Positions 40,723 to 50,543 of a stretch of DNA of 64,000 bases are shown here, in pieces. Source of the stretch: Methanococcoides orientis (GTDB taxonomy: Archaea > Halobacteriota > Methanosarcinia > Methanosarcinales > Methanosarcinaceae); NCBI RefSeq assembly GCF_021184045.1, contig NZ_CP073710.1, positions 744,001 to 808,000 of the forward strand, in the 5' to 3' direction. The notes below the pieces were generated by a model. That model saw nothing but the letters and a program-made list of their open reading frames with translations, was not told the DNA's origin and searched no databases. Positions within the stretch are counted from its first letter, which is position 1; each line of letters opens with the position of its first letter. The translations under genes and the position numbers were made by a program.

Positions 40723-43554
40723 TCACAGTTCATCGCGACCGTAGAGAGCATTATCAGCTTCCCTTAACTTTTCCCTCATCTGTTTTGTTCCGGCATCATC
40801 CGGCTTTATCCTGAGGGCTTCATTGTATGCCTCAATTGCACCGGTACGGTCCCCAAGCAATCTTAAAGCTGTACCCTTGTTCTTCCAGACCATCGGGCTA
40901 GTTCCATAACCAAGATCCAGGAGCCTGTTAAAGCATTGCAATGCAAGAGTATACTTTCCCATCATTATGTATGTGACACCTTTGTTCAAAAGTGCTGAAC
41001 TATTATCCGGATCCAGTTGAAGAGCCCTGTCAAAGCAATCACATGCTTTTTTGTGGTCCTTCTCATCCCTTCCGGCAGCAATCCCCATTTTTACCCACTC
41101 GGCAGCTGATCCTGATCCCTGACGCTTAAGCTTTCTTCTTGCTCTGTTCAATGCATCAGCAGCATCGTTCTGGTCTTTCTTCTCATTCTGTCTGTTCAAA
41201 GCAGGAGATCCTGACCTCTGCTTTGAGATCTCAGACAGGTGCTTCCTCTTCGGGATGTATTCAGGTTTGCCAAGCATCTTCCTGAGGATCATTATTGCTG
41301 CATCCTTATCCAGAGGATTATTGTTATTACCACACTTCGGGGACTGTATACAGCTTGGGCATCCATCCTTGCAGGGGCAGCTCTCTATAGCTTTCAGTGT
41401 AACCTCGAGCATTTCGACGATCCTGCCATAGCCTGCTTCTGCATACCCGACACCACCGGCATGACCATCATAAACGAAGATCCCGCTCTTCTTGTTCAGG
41501 TCAGTATGTTCAGGAGTGGAAACCCCGCCCACATCGTTCCTGTCAGCAAGAAGGTGAAGCGGATACATTGCTATAATTGCATGCTCGATAGCATGGATAC
41601 CGCCATTGAAATCCCTTTCATACTTTTCCACCAGATCGGCAAGATATTCAGGAAGCTCAAGCCAGAGGGCTTCGGTCTCAAGACTAAACTTCGGCATTGT
41701 GAGGGAAAATTGTCCAAGCTCCTCATCAGTACGCTGCATGAACCTCTTGAAGCCGGTCACCTGTTGGGTGACGTCAACATCACCAAAGCCAACAGTGACA
41801 CCATCACAGGTCTGAAGAGGCTTCGTATCTATCACATCCGCTATCTGTATGTCTGAAGCTACCTGTGACCTTGTGTAATAGCCATCCTTTGCTTTCTCCA
41901 CCCGGATGATCTGTTTCTCATGGTCAAGTTCAGTAACAGAATAAGGAGTGCCTTTGTTGATGTAGACAGCACCCTTGAAAGCCTCCCTGTATGCCCTTAG
42001 CCTGCCAATATCCTTTTCCAGGGGAGCACGGCTTCCTTTCTCAAAAATGGTGTAGCCATCGCCATCAATTCCCCTGATGGACACACGCATGTGAGCCTTG
42101 CCGTCCGTACAAAGTTTTTCGCGATCGCCTTCTAGCAATCCCTCTTCTTCAAGTACTGTCATTATCTCGGCAAAATCACTGCCGAAATACTTCTCATCTT
42201 CCGGCCTTAATGCCAGTTCCCTTGCTGCACAGAGCAGATGGCCGGCTTGAATATAACGATTGGAAACATTGATCACAGCCTCTTCACATTCTTTTTTGAA
42301 AAGGTCAGTTGGATTTCTCATATAGTACTGGTCAAGAGCATTGGAATCAGCTACAAGGGCAACAACACTCTCCTGACTTCCACGTCCTGCTCGTCCGGAT
42401 TGCTGCCTAGCACTCATTATGGTCCCCGGAAAACCATCCATTATACAGGCGTCCAGACCACCTATATCGATACCAAGTTCGAGAGCCATAGTAGAGATGA
42501 CACCTGCAACATTCCCGCTTGAGAGCCCCTTCTCAATCGCTTCACGTTCATTACCGTGATAGCCACCCCTGTACGGACTGATGATTTTTTGTTCGCCTCT
42601 CTGCTCAAGTCTGTTCTTTGCTTCTACATACATCCTTTCAACTTTCTGCCTTGATCTTGCAAACACAATGGTCTGGAGGTCATTCTGCACAAAGGTTGTG
42701 AAGAGATCGACGGTCTCACCAAAACTTGCTTTCCGGAGAGTGAAATTGCTGGAGCGTGAACGAGTATAAAGAGGAGGATTCCAGAAAATGAACTTCTGCA
42801 TTCCACTGCCAGAACCATCTTTATTGACCAGTGTCACATCTTTACCTATCAAAGCAGAAGTGTGTTCTGTAGGATTTCCAATGGTAGCTGTACAGCAGAT
42901 GTACTGTGGTTTAGATCCGTAATGATCACAAACACGATTAAGCCTCCGAAGCAGATTTGCCATATTACTTCCCATGACACCGCTGTAGGAATGACTCTCA
43001 TCAAGAACGATGAACTTCAGGTTAGAAAGGAATTTCTTCCACTGGTGTTTCCATTGCAGGAAGCTCAAATGGAGCATTTCCGGATTTGTGAAAAGTATTC
43101 TGGGATTTCCGTATTTCACCGCAGATTTTTCCTCGGAGGACATGGTACCGATGAACCTGTTGATGTTCATATCAATACCCATGAGATCGCGGAAATTCTG
43201 AAATGTATCAAGCTGGTCATTGACCAGTGCGTTCAAAGGTGAAATATAAAGGGCAGTTGCATTGGAATCTTCCATCAATTTCTCAAAGATGGGAAGCATA
43301 TAGCACAGGGATTTACCACTTGCTGTACTGGTGGAAAGGGCAAGGTGCTCGCCTCTTTTTACTGTCCCGATGGCCTCTGTCTGGTGAGTGTAAAGTTTCT
43401 CAATACCCATTTCGCTGAGAGCGTACGTTATCAACGGTTTCAGTGAAACCTCGCCATATTCCGGCTCTTTTGAAGGAATGGTCTCAACATGGACCATTTG
43501 GCCTTCATACCTGCGCGAGGAACGGATAACATTGATAAGTTGAGGGACATCCAT
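40723..43554 (-). CDS. MrfA/YprA-like DEAD/DEAH-box helicase with C-terminal TPR repeats
   Basis: 943 aa. Helicase core: Q-like region, Walker A STASGKSLCYMLP (about residue 80), DESHSYSG (motif II, about 185), ATIGNPTEH (motif III) and QQSGRAGRG (motif VI, about 400). The C-terminal DUF1998-type region has the Cys cluster CPCKDGCPSCIQSPKCG (about 740), a metal site typical of MrfA, which acts in interstrand-crosslink repair in Bacillus. After a linker, about residues 830-930 are TPR repeats (DCFDRALQLDPDNSSALLNK, ALQCFNRLLDLGY, EAYNEALRIKPDDAGTK). The helicase-TPR fusion is unusual. It is probably a DNA-repair helicase, with the TPR recruiting a partner. Confidence 0.9.
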   Translation of the reverse strand: MDVPQLINVIRSSRRYEGQMVHVETIPSKEPEYGEVSLKPLITYALSEMGIEKLYTHQTEAIGTVKRGEHLALSTSTASGKSLCYMLPIFEKLMEDSNATALYISPLNALVNDQLDTFQNFRDLMGIDMNINRFIGTMSSEEKSAVKYGNPRILFTNPEMLHLSFLQWKHQWKKFLSNLKFIVLDESHSYSGVMGSNMANLLRRLNRVCDHYGSKPQYICCTATIGNPTEHTSALIGKDVTLVNKDGSGSGMQKFIFWNPPLYTRSRSSNFTLRKASFGETVDLFTTFVQNDLQTIVFARSRQKVERMYVEAKNRLEQRGEQKIISPYRGGYHGNEREAIEKGLSSGNVAGVISTMALELGIDIGGLDACIMDGFPGTIMSARQQSGRAGRGSQESVVALVADSNALDQYYMRNPTDLFKKECEEAVINVSNRYIQAGHLLCAARELALRPEDEKYFGSDFAEIMTVLEEEGLLEGDREKLCTDGKAHMRVSIRGIDGDGYTIFEKGSRAPLEKDIGRLRAYREAFKGAVYINKGTPYSVTELDHEKQIIRVEKAKDGYYTRSQVASDIQIADVIDTKPLQTCDGVTVGFGDVDVTQQVTGFKRFMQRTDEELGQFSLTMPKFSLETEALWLELPEYLADLVEKYERDFNGGIHAIEHAIIAMYPLHLLADRNDVGGVSTPEHTDLNKKSGIFVYDGHAGGVGYAEAGYGRIVEMLEVTLKAIESCPCKDGCPSCIQSPKCGNNNNPLDKDAAIMILRKMLGKPEYIPKRKHLSEISKQRSGSPALNRQNEKKDQNDAADALNRARRKLKRQGSGSAAEWVKMGIAAGRDEKDHKKACDCFDRALQLDPDNSSALLNKGVTYIMMGKYTLALQCFNRLLDLGYGTSPMVWKNKGTALRLLGDRTGAIEAYNEALRIKPDDAGTKQMREKLREADNALYGRDEL

Positions 43555-43753
43555 TGTAGTGCAACTCCGTCATCCATAACAGAATTGATGATACTTAAAA
43601 TAGTGCGAAATGTTTCCGCCCTGGAATTTATCAGTGAGTTATAATCATACTCTGGTAACTTAAACAAAATACCAGGATTGATAAACTATCGATGTTAAAT
43701 TTTCATGTAGGGGAGGCGCTATTAGATTTCAAATTATGAAACTGAACACATAA

Positions 43754-43761
43754 CTATATAA
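43754..43761 (+). promoter_or_regulatory. TATA box of the 87-aa gene
   Basis: CTATATAA lies about 90 nt before ATG 43849. It would drive the small gene and, originally, the hydrolase gene after it. Confidence 0.45.
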
Positions 43762-43848
43762 GGTAAAATGTTCCAGTTAATTATGATACATTGGGGTATT
43801 ATTGGTTGCTAAAACCAATACAATTTAAAGAGAGTGGAGGCAAAAATC

Positions 43849-44112
43849 ATGACAAAATATCTAGTGGAATCACCACACACTCCAGAAGGGTGTTTGGAAG
43901 CGTTGGATGAAATGCTCGCAATGGGAGCTGACGTATTAGAACAGTATGATTTCGGTTGCATGGTTGACGTACACACAGGCTGGGTTATTTTAGAAGCTGA
44001 AAATGAATCAGAAGCTCTAAAAATTGTTCCCGAGTCTCTGCGTAGTAAAGCACGGGCAATCGCGTTAAACAAGTTCACTCCCGAGCAGATCAAGGAGGCC
44101 CACGAGGAGTGA
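43849..44112 (+). CDS. Small DUF-type alpha/beta protein, 87 aa
   Basis: 87 aa from ATG 43849, with GGAGG 8 nt upstream; the in-frame GTG at 43834 includes that site and is unlikely. Predicted ferredoxin-like alpha-beta fold: MTKYLVESPHTPEGCLEALD, then EQYDFGCMVDVHTGWVILEA and a helical C-terminus (EQIKEAHEE). It resembles small dimeric alpha/beta-barrel proteins in pattern only. GAGGAGTGATTA at its stop is the ribosome binding site of the next gene, so the two once formed an operon. Function unknown. Confidence 0.78.
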   Translation: MTKYLVESPHTPEGCLEALDEMLAMGADVLEQYDFGCMVDVHTGWVILEAENESEALKIVPESLRSKARAIALNKFTPEQIKEAHEE

Positions 44113-44117
44113 TTAAT

Positions 44118-44755
44118 ATGGGGGTATTAATATTAGTGATGAAATAGACTTGAAGAGAACAGCTTTGATAATCGTAGATCCTCAGAACGATTTCCTGTCA
44201 GAGGAGGGAGTCGTATGAGATCTTGTTGGAGATGGAGTTAAAGAAACAAAAGTTGTAGAGCATTTAGTTGAGCTTAAGGCCATGGCAAAGGATGTTGGTA
44301 TGCCGGTCTTCTATTCTCCCCATTACTACTCAGACGAGGAGTTTGAAAGCTGGTCTCATCTCAATCCCATAGACAAGCTAATGTTCGAGCGAAAGATGTT
44401 CAGAAAAGGAGGCTGGGGTGCAGAGTTCCATCCTCAGCTACAGCCTGATGAGAATACCGTTGTCCTTTCGCCCCATAAGGCCCTGAGCAACTTCTGGACC
44501 GGGGATATAGGGATACAGCTAAGACAAAGGGATGTTCACACCATTATCCTGGCCGGAATGTCTGCAAATCTCTGTGTTGAATCCCATCTCAGGGATGCCA
44601 TCGAGAATGGGTTTGATGTTCTAGTTGTCAAGGATGCCACCACAGGCCCGGGTCCTGAGGCTACACAGGCTGCTTACACCAACTATGGCCTTATCGCCAC
44701 AGAGGTTGTGACCACAGACGATATATTAAAGCGTCTCAAAGAAGCGGCAAAGTGA
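44118..44755 (+). pseudogene. Decayed isochorismatase-fold cysteine hydrolase
   Basis: The frame from 44282 on is a cysteine hydrolase/isochorismatase: GMPVFYSPHYYSDEEF, LSPHKALSNFWTGD, and the nucleophile Cys in MSANLCVESHLRDA. Upstream, the same frame codes the catalytic-Asp motif ALIIVDPQNDFLSEEG and then TGA at 44216-44218, where Trp (TGG) is expected. The original ATG at 44118, with GAGGAGTG before it, is out of frame; removing two G from the GGGGG run (44120-44124) restores MGINISDEIDLKR. So there are two lesions. Restart at ATG 44282 would lose the catalytic Asp. Confidence 0.8.
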
Positions 44756-44974
44756 TGACAAGGCTAAGGGGGAATACATTTCTCTGTTCGAAATTAAGGA
44801 CAAAAGTATGATCCCTTCCTATTTTTTAAATTAATATTTAGATCATTCTTTTCCAGGACTTTATATTAATTAAAAAAGTTTGCAGAAGAAATTATTTCTG
44901 AAATTAAAGAAAAATTGGAAAATTTTCTGATGACCACGATCTCAAATGTGCTATAATACCCAATAGTGATTCGA

Positions 44975-46393
44975 ATGCTAAAAATATACAATACCCTGAC
45001 AAGAAAAAAAGAGATTTTCAAACCAATAAAAGATGGTGAAGTTTCAATTTACGCATGTGGTCCTACAGTCTATAGCACGCCCCATATCGGGAACTATAGA
45101 ACTTTTTTAATGACTGACAACATTGTAAGAACGCTTGAATATTTGGGCTATAAAGTAAAACTTGTAATGAACATCACAGACATAGATGACAAAACCATAA
45201 GGGACTCAAAGAAAGCAGGTATGTCACTTAAGAATTTTACAGAAAAATACACTCAGGAATTCTTCCGTGGTCTTGACATGCTAAACATAAGGTACGCGTC
45301 AGTATATCCCAAAGCCACAGAAAACGTAGATGGCATGATAGAATTAACAAAAAAATTAATTGAAAAAGGCATGGCATACGAAAAAGGTGGCTCAATATAT
45401 TTCAGGATATCATCATTCAAAGATTATGGCAAACTCTCAAAAATAGACCTGGAAAAAATAAAGATCGGCGCATCTGTAGACGTTGATGAATATGACAAAG
45501 AGAACCCGCGGGATTTTGTACTCCTAAAAGCATCAACTCCTAGAGAAATAAAAAGAGGAATATGCTATGAGAGTCCCTGGGGCAAAATAAGACCCGGCTG
45601 GCACACAGAATGCTCTGTTATGGCAATGAAAGAATTCGGACCCACACTGGACATCCACACGGGTGGAGTTGATCTTATATTCCCACATCACGAAAATGAG
45701 ATCGCTCAGTCCGAAGGCTCAACAGAAAAAACATTTGTCCGCTACTGGATACACGTCGAACACCTGATGGTGAACAGCGAAAAAATGAGCAAATCAAAAG
45801 GAAACGTCTTCACGCTTCCCGAAATTATTGAAAAATACAGTGGCGAAATTGTAAGATATATGTTCTTGTCTGTTCACTATAGAAGACAGCTGAATTATAC
45901 AGAAAATTTTGCAGAAAATGCGATAAATAACTATCAGAAACTCAAAGAGACATTCGAAAACCTTGAGTTTGCACTAAAAAGCGCAGACAAAAAAGAATAT
46001 CCATCAGACAAAGAAACACTTGAATTTCTCTCAATACTAGAAACGGAATTTAAAGAAGCATTAACAGACGACTTTAACACACCAAAAGCAATAAAAGTAT
46101 TCCGTGAGCTCTCACGTGTTGCTAATAAGTACATTGAAACTGGGAAAAATAAGTCCGTCATAGAGAAAATGCATTCTCTTTATCGACAATTTGCAGATGT
46201 TTTGGGACTCTTTTCCAAAATAAAAAAAGAAAATATCCCAGAAGAAATAATGAGATTAGTAGAAGAACGCGAAATTACACGGGAAAATAAAGACTGGCAA
46301 AAGGCAGATGAACTTAGGGATAATGTAAAAGACTTAGGTTACATCATAGAAGACTCAAAAGAAGGACCAAAAATAAAGAAAATCGGTTTGTAA
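44975..46393 (+). CDS. cysS: Cysteinyl-tRNA synthetase
   Basis: 472 aa from ATG 44975; the GTG at 44966 would add three residues. Class Ia: HIGH motif [18 protein letters not shown] with the first zinc Cys just before it (YACGPT), zinc ligands in [10 protein letters not shown] and [11 protein letters not shown], and KMSKSKGN. The C-terminal helical domain is complete. Its codon use (AAA, ATA, AGA, GAA) is far more AT-rich than neighbours such as sufB, suggesting recent transfer. Methanosarcinaceae often keep both this direct route and SepRS/SepCysS for Cys-tRNA. It stands alone without a close partner gene. Confidence 0.97.
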   Translation: MLKIYNTLTRKKEIFKPIKDGEVSIYACGPTVYSTPHIGNYRTFLMTDNIVRTLEYLGYKVKLVMNITDIDDKTIRDSKKAGMSLKNFTEKYTQEFFRGLDMLNIRYASVYPKATENVDGMIELTKKLIEKGMAYEKGGSIYFRISSFKDYGKLSKIDLEKIKIGASVDVDEYDKENPRDFVLLKASTPREIKRGICYESPWGKIRPGWHTECSVMAMKEFGPTLDIHTGGVDLIFPHHENEIAQSEGSTEKTFVRYWIHVEHLMVNSEKMSKSKGNVFTLPEIIEKYSGEIVRYMFLSVHYRRQLNYTENFAENAINNYQKLKETFENLEFALKSADKKEYPSDKETLEFLSILETEFKEALTDDFNTPKAIKVFRELSRVANKYIETGKNKSVIEKMHSLYRQFADVLGLFSKIKKENIPEEIMRLVEEREITRENKDWQKADELRDNVKDLGYIIEDSKEGPKIKKIGL

Positions 46394-46574
46394 GCGAAGT
46401 TTAGGTAACCTCTTGAGTCGGCGAGCTATCATCCAAAGCTTATGAAGCAGTAGTCTTAGGTTTCAAAATATGGTTCAAGTAGGTTTTCTACAGAGCCATT
46501 AATTTGTTCTCCCTAGCTGTAAAACAGATTCAGTTTTTAATTTGTACTTATAACAATTCCAAATTTCATTTTGA

Positions 46575-47142
46575 TCATCTCCTCTTATTGAGGACAATTC
46601 CATAATGGTATGGTTTAAGGTCATATGTCATTGGGTTTTTGAATCCTGAAAATATGGCCAATTTGATGCATTGTTCCGGCTTAATTCGAATTTCGATCGG
46701 TGGCCCTCTTGGAGTTGTCGGATCGTAGTTCCAATGAATAATTACTACTTTTCCATTTGGTCTCAGAATCCTGTAAGCCTCTCTGAGTAGCTTTTCTGGT
46801 TCAGCACCATGTAAAATATGAGAGAGGAGGACATAATCTACGCTTTCGTCTTCAAGACCGGTGCCTTCTGATATAAAATCACGAAGCACTGTTTCAACAT
46901 TGTTTAAAACCCCCACTTTTGTCTTTTGCTCTGTGACTTCTATCATTTCTGGCTCTATGCCGATAGCGTAGACCCTTCCGGTTATTATTTGCAGCCGAAA
47001 TTGTAAAAGTTCCATAACCACAACCAAAATCTGCTGCATCTACAACTTTGTTATTTAAGCCTAGCTTTTTAAGGATCTGATCTGGTTCAAAAAATCCTTT
47101 CCATACATCTTCATCAGGCATTCCGCTTTCCCGAATTTTCAT
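46575..47142 (-). pseudogene. Class I SAM methyltransferase broken by one frameshift
   Basis: From ATG 47142 the protein begins MKIRESGMPDEDVWKGFFEP and reaches the SAM-binding VVDAADFGCGYGTFTISAA, then goes off frame. The other frame picks up IITGRVYAIGIEPEMIEVTE (acidic loop), DESVDYVLLSHILHGAEPEK, LREAYRILRPNGKVVIIHW and a normal end. The join lies in the A-rich sequence GCAAATAATAACC near 46988; one inserted A would repair it. The fold is Ubie/Coq5-type (Methyltransf_11/25). As sequenced, neither part can be active. The target is unknown. Confidence 0.8.
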
Positions 47143-47218
47143 TTTTGTCCGTCCTAAAAAGCAAAACATATCTAATATATATTGATGTGTTCACCGAAGT
47201 ATCCCAACATCTTGAAAC

Positions 47219-47830
47219 TCATTTCCTGTAATCCGGAACCAGCTTCTTCTCCATTGCCATAAAGATCACATCCAGTACAAGTGCTATCAGTCTCGCAGGA
47301 ATGGCACCTGCAAGTATCTTCTCATTGTTGAAGCCTACAAGCCCCTCAAAGATAAGCTCGCCAAGTCCGCCACTGCCGATGTAGGCTGTCAGGATGGCTA
47401 TACTGTTGATAAGGATGGATGCAAACTTGATGCCTGCGAAGATGGCAGGATAGGCGTTTGGAAGACGGATATAACGAAGCACCTGCCACTGGTTAAGTCC
47501 TATGCCGTCTGCGTAGTCAAGCATGGAAGGATCTACCGTTGAAAGGCCTATGTAGGTGTTCTTGATGATGGGCAGAAGTGCCCTCAGCAGGATGGCTATA
47601 AGTGCAGGATAGAATCCAATTCCTATTAGAGGGACCACGATAGCAACAACAGCGAAGCTTGGCACCGCCTGTGCAAGGTTCGCGAACTTCATGATGACAT
47701 AACCGATACGTTTGCTGTAAAGGGAAGCGAACGCAAGGGGGAGGGAGATGGCAATACTGACCAACAGTGTGGTAAGCAAAAGGACAAGGTGTTCGCCGGT
47801 GTGCCCGAGTATGGTCTCAATGGTTACCAT
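47219..47830 (-). CDS. OpuC/ProW-type betaine/choline ABC permease (second subunit)
   Basis: 203 aa with five or six membrane segments. The ABC permease EAA loop is in GLNQWQVLRYIRLPNAYPAI (about residue 115), the coupling site to the ATPase. It matches OpuBB/OpuBD-like permeases of quaternary-amine uptake. Its ATG overlaps the end of the other permease by 7 nt. It closes the four-gene order binding protein, ATPase, permease, permease. Confidence 0.9.
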   Translation of the reverse strand: MVTIETILGHTGEHLVLLLTTLLVSIAISLPLAFASLYSKRIGYVIMKFANLAQAVPSFAVVAIVVPLIGIGFYPALIAILLRALLPIIKNTYIGLSTVDPSMLDYADGIGLNQWQVLRYIRLPNAYPAIFAGIKFASILINSIAILTAYIGSGGLGELIFEGLVGFNNEKILAGAIPARLIALVLDVIFMAMEKKLVPDYRK

Positions 47831-48462
47831 GTACCGTACCTCCTCTGCAGTTTCTTCTCAATGGTCCCGGCAAAGCCGTCAAGGATGACTGCCAGAAGTC
47901 CTGTCCAGAAGCCGGCCACAAAGATGGTACCTACATCGTAGAGCTGTATGCCGGCTATAAGGGCTGCTCCAAGGCCGCCTGCAGCAATAAGTCCGCCAAG
48001 TGTCACAACTCCCATGGTAAAGACAAGAGCTATTCTTAATCCACCTGCTATCATGGGCAGGGATAGGGGAATTCTCACTTTAAGGAGGATCTCCCTCTGG
48101 GAAAGTCCCATAGCATGTGCTATATCGATATACTGCTGGTCAACCTCTTTGAGGCCTGTGTAGGTATTACGTGTGATAGGTAAAAGTGAATAAAGTATGG
48201 ATGCCACGATGGTTGGTTCCTCTCCAAGACCGAATATCGGCAGGAGAAGCACAAGTAGCGGAATATCCGGTATGGTTTCCACAACGTTCAGGAAATTGAG
48301 TACGGGGTGAGCGATCCTGGGCCTGCTGTACAGGTAGATGCCCAAGCTTACCCCGATGATAGAAGCAATGACAATAGCAATGCTAAACATCGTCAGATGC
48401 TCAATAGTACGTGTGGTAAGAGAATTAGTTTCCCAGACATCCATGAGTTCAGATAGTAACAC
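47824..48462 (-). CDS. OpuC/ProW-type betaine/choline ABC permease (first subunit)
   Basis: 212 aa, five or six membrane segments. The EAA loop reads GLSQREILLKVRIPLSLPMI near residue 120. N-terminal SELMDVWETNSLTTRTIEHL and LNFLNVVETIPDIPLLVLLL are characteristic of OpuBB-type subunits. It lies 17 nt after the ATPase gene and overlaps the next permease by 7 nt. The two permeases form the channel heterodimer. Confidence 0.9.
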   Translation of the reverse strand: MLLSELMDVWETNSLTTRTIEHLTMFSIAIVIASIIGVSLGIYLYSRPRIAHPVLNFLNVVETIPDIPLLVLLLPIFGLGEEPTIVASILYSLLPITRNTYTGLKEVDQQYIDIAHAMGLSQREILLKVRIPLSLPMIAGGLRIALVFTMGVVTLGGLIAAGGLGAALIAGIQLYDVGTIFVAGFWTGLLAVILDGFAGTIEKKLQRRYGTW

Positions 48463-48479
48463 GTTTCACACTCCGATCA

Positions 48480-49607
48480 TCAAACCAGTTGCTTGAATAC
48501 ATCATTGGGGAAAAGGAATCTGGAAACCATGCCACCATCTGTAACAAATGCAATTGAATGATCATTCTCATGGAGCACCTTTAGTGAATTCTCAAGAAAG
48601 TCCTCAATATCAAATGATGGAACCTTGACAACATGTTCACTGATGGTATCATTTGTTTCTCCAAGGCGTATCAGGTCATTAAGCCTGACCACACCCATCG
48701 GTTCATCACCATTAGATACAACGGCAAGTTCGATATCTCTCCCGATCATCGAATTTATTGTCTCACTGACAGCAAGAGATGAAGGATGAACGTATTTATT
48801 TTCAAGAGGAGACATAAGGTCCCTTATTCTCAGGGTATCGAGATGTTTGAACTTCTTTCCTGTATCAACAATACTTGCCACCATCTCGTTCACAGGATGG
48901 AAGATCAGCTCCTCTGCTGTTCCGATCTGGACAAGTTTCGCATCGTCCATAATGCCGATCCTGTCCGCCAGCCTGAAAGCTTCTTCGATATCGTGTGTCA
49001 CGAAAATAATGGTCTTACCAAGCTTTTCTCTGATAATGCAAAACTCTTCCTGAAGCTGCTTTCTCAGGATAGGGTCAAGTGCTCCAAAGGGCTCATCCAT
49101 AAGCAAAAGAGGCGGGTCCATTACCAGTGCCCTTGCAAGCCCGACCCTTTGTTGCTGACCTCCGCTTAACTGGTGAGGATACCTGTTCATGAACATCTCT
49201 GATGGAAGTGAAACAAAATCCAGAAGGTATCTTACCCTCTCATTGATCTTTTCTTTACCCCAACCTTCAAGTTTGGCAACAAGACCTATATTTTCAGCGA
49301 TTGTCATGTGAGGGAACAAGCCGATATTCTGGATAACATAACCAATGTTCCTCCTAAGGGCAACCTGCTCAATTTCCATGACGTCCTGTCCGTTTATGTG
49401 AATAGTACCGGAATCCGGCTCTATTAAACGGTTGATCGTACGTAGTGTTGTGGTCTTCCCTGATCCGCTGGGACCGATGAGAATTAGCATTTCTCCGCCT
49501 TCAATATCAAGGGTAAGGTCACTGATGGCAAACCTGCCTTCATATTTTTTGGTCACACCGCGAAGCTGGATCGAATCTATCCTGTCGAATATCCTTTTGG
49601 ATGGCAT
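48480..49607 (-). CDS. Glycine betaine/choline ABC transporter ATPase with CBS domains
   Basis: 375 aa. Walker A GPSGSGKTTTLRTINRL, signature LSGGQQQRVGLARAL, Walker B LLLMDEPFGALD and switch THDIEEA are complete. The C-terminal 110 residues are a tandem CBS pair (PSSLAVSETINSMIGRDI ... DHSIAFVTDGGMVSRFLF) that in OpuA senses ionic strength. It supplies energy to the two permeases downstream and would import compatible solutes such as glycine betaine under salt stress. A 66-nt gap separates it from the binding-protein gene. Confidence 0.95.
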   Translation of the reverse strand: MPSKRIFDRIDSIQLRGVTKKYEGRFAISDLTLDIEGGEMLILIGPSGSGKTTTLRTINRLIEPDSGTIHINGQDVMEIEQVALRRNIGYVIQNIGLFPHMTIAENIGLVAKLEGWGKEKINERVRYLLDFVSLPSEMFMNRYPHQLSGGQQQRVGLARALVMDPPLLLMDEPFGALDPILRKQLQEEFCIIREKLGKTIIFVTHDIEEAFRLADRIGIMDDAKLVQIGTAEELIFHPVNEMVASIVDTGKKFKHLDTLRIRDLMSPLENKYVHPSSLAVSETINSMIGRDIELAVVSNGDEPMGVVRLNDLIRLGETNDTISEHVVKVPSFDIEDFLENSLKVLHENDHSIAFVTDGGMVSRFLFPNDVFKQLV

Positions 49608-49673
49608 AAGCAGATCTCAGTTAAAAAAGCACTTTCTACACTATACTAAAAAAATAAGAGACTGGAAGAGGAA

Positions 49674-50543
49674 TTAGCTCTCTATCAATCCGTTTTCGAT
49701 CAAATAATCTCTTGCGATGTCCTCTGCTTCACGTTTGTCAACATCGAACTGGTAGTTCAGGCTTCTCATTGTGTCTGTGTCAATCTGTCCTTCAAGTACC
49801 TCAAGAGCAGAAACAGCATCAGGGTTTTCCTCTGCGAAATCTGCAGACATCACAACGATCGCATCGTATGGAGGTAATGCGTTCATATCATCATTCAGGA
49901 TGCGAAGATCGAATACTTCGTTCCTGGTGTCTATTGTGTATGCTGAAACGATATCAACTTCATCGTTCTTTATAGCTTCGTACATGATGTTTGCAACTGT
50001 AGGTTTGACTGACTTGAACTCAAGACCATAGAGTTCATTGATTCGAGGCAGACCGTCTTCGCGTTGTGCAAATTCAGGATCGGTTCCTATAACCAGTTCA
50101 GATGCATATTCATCAAGGTCACTGATATTGTAGATATTGTTCTCTTCAGCCCAGTCTTCCTTTACAGCAAGTGCATATGCACCCTCAAAGCCAAGATCCG
50201 CTACGATGACAACACCATCAGCATTGAGACCTTCTTCAGATACCTGATAAACGACTTCTGGATCCCACACTTCAAGTGGAGGTTTCTTGAGGATCTGGCT
50301 ATATGCAGTACCTGTATACTCCACATATACATCTACTGTGCCCTGTTTGAGACCTGCATAGTTTACGAGAGTGTCTCCAAGGCCTTCTTTTACATCTACC
50401 TCATACCCTTCTTCCTCAAGCATAATGGCAGTCATATGAGCCAGAATATAAGACTCCTGGAACAATTTAGAACCAATTACCACTTTACCCTTCTCAGCAT
50501 CTACAGGATCGTCAGACCCCGATTCTGTACATCCTTTACCCCT
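49674..50543 (-). pseudogene. Glycine betaine/choline-binding protein (OpuC type) lacking its signal peptide
   Basis: The mature protein is intact: VVIGSKLFQESYILAHMTAI, DVYVEYTGTAYSQIL, VIVADLGFEGAYALAVKEDW, as in OpuBC/OpuAC substrate-binding proteins. At its front is CTESGSDD, a typical post-lipobox sequence (Cys at 50531-50529). Only RGKG precedes that Cys before a TAG at 50546-50544; no hydrophobic signal exists. Yet a TATA-like TTATAAATA, a GAGGGG site and an ATG (in GGATG) lie just upstream, out of frame. Deletion between two GGATG copies would explain this. Translation from GTG 50483 would leave the protein in the cytosol. Confidence 0.7.

Noticed and set aside
44216-44218. TGA as selenocysteine in the isochorismatase-like gene
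   Set aside because: Homologous position is Trp, no SECIS-like hairpin is apparent and Methanosarcinaceae do not use selenocysteine; the second lesion also indicates decay.
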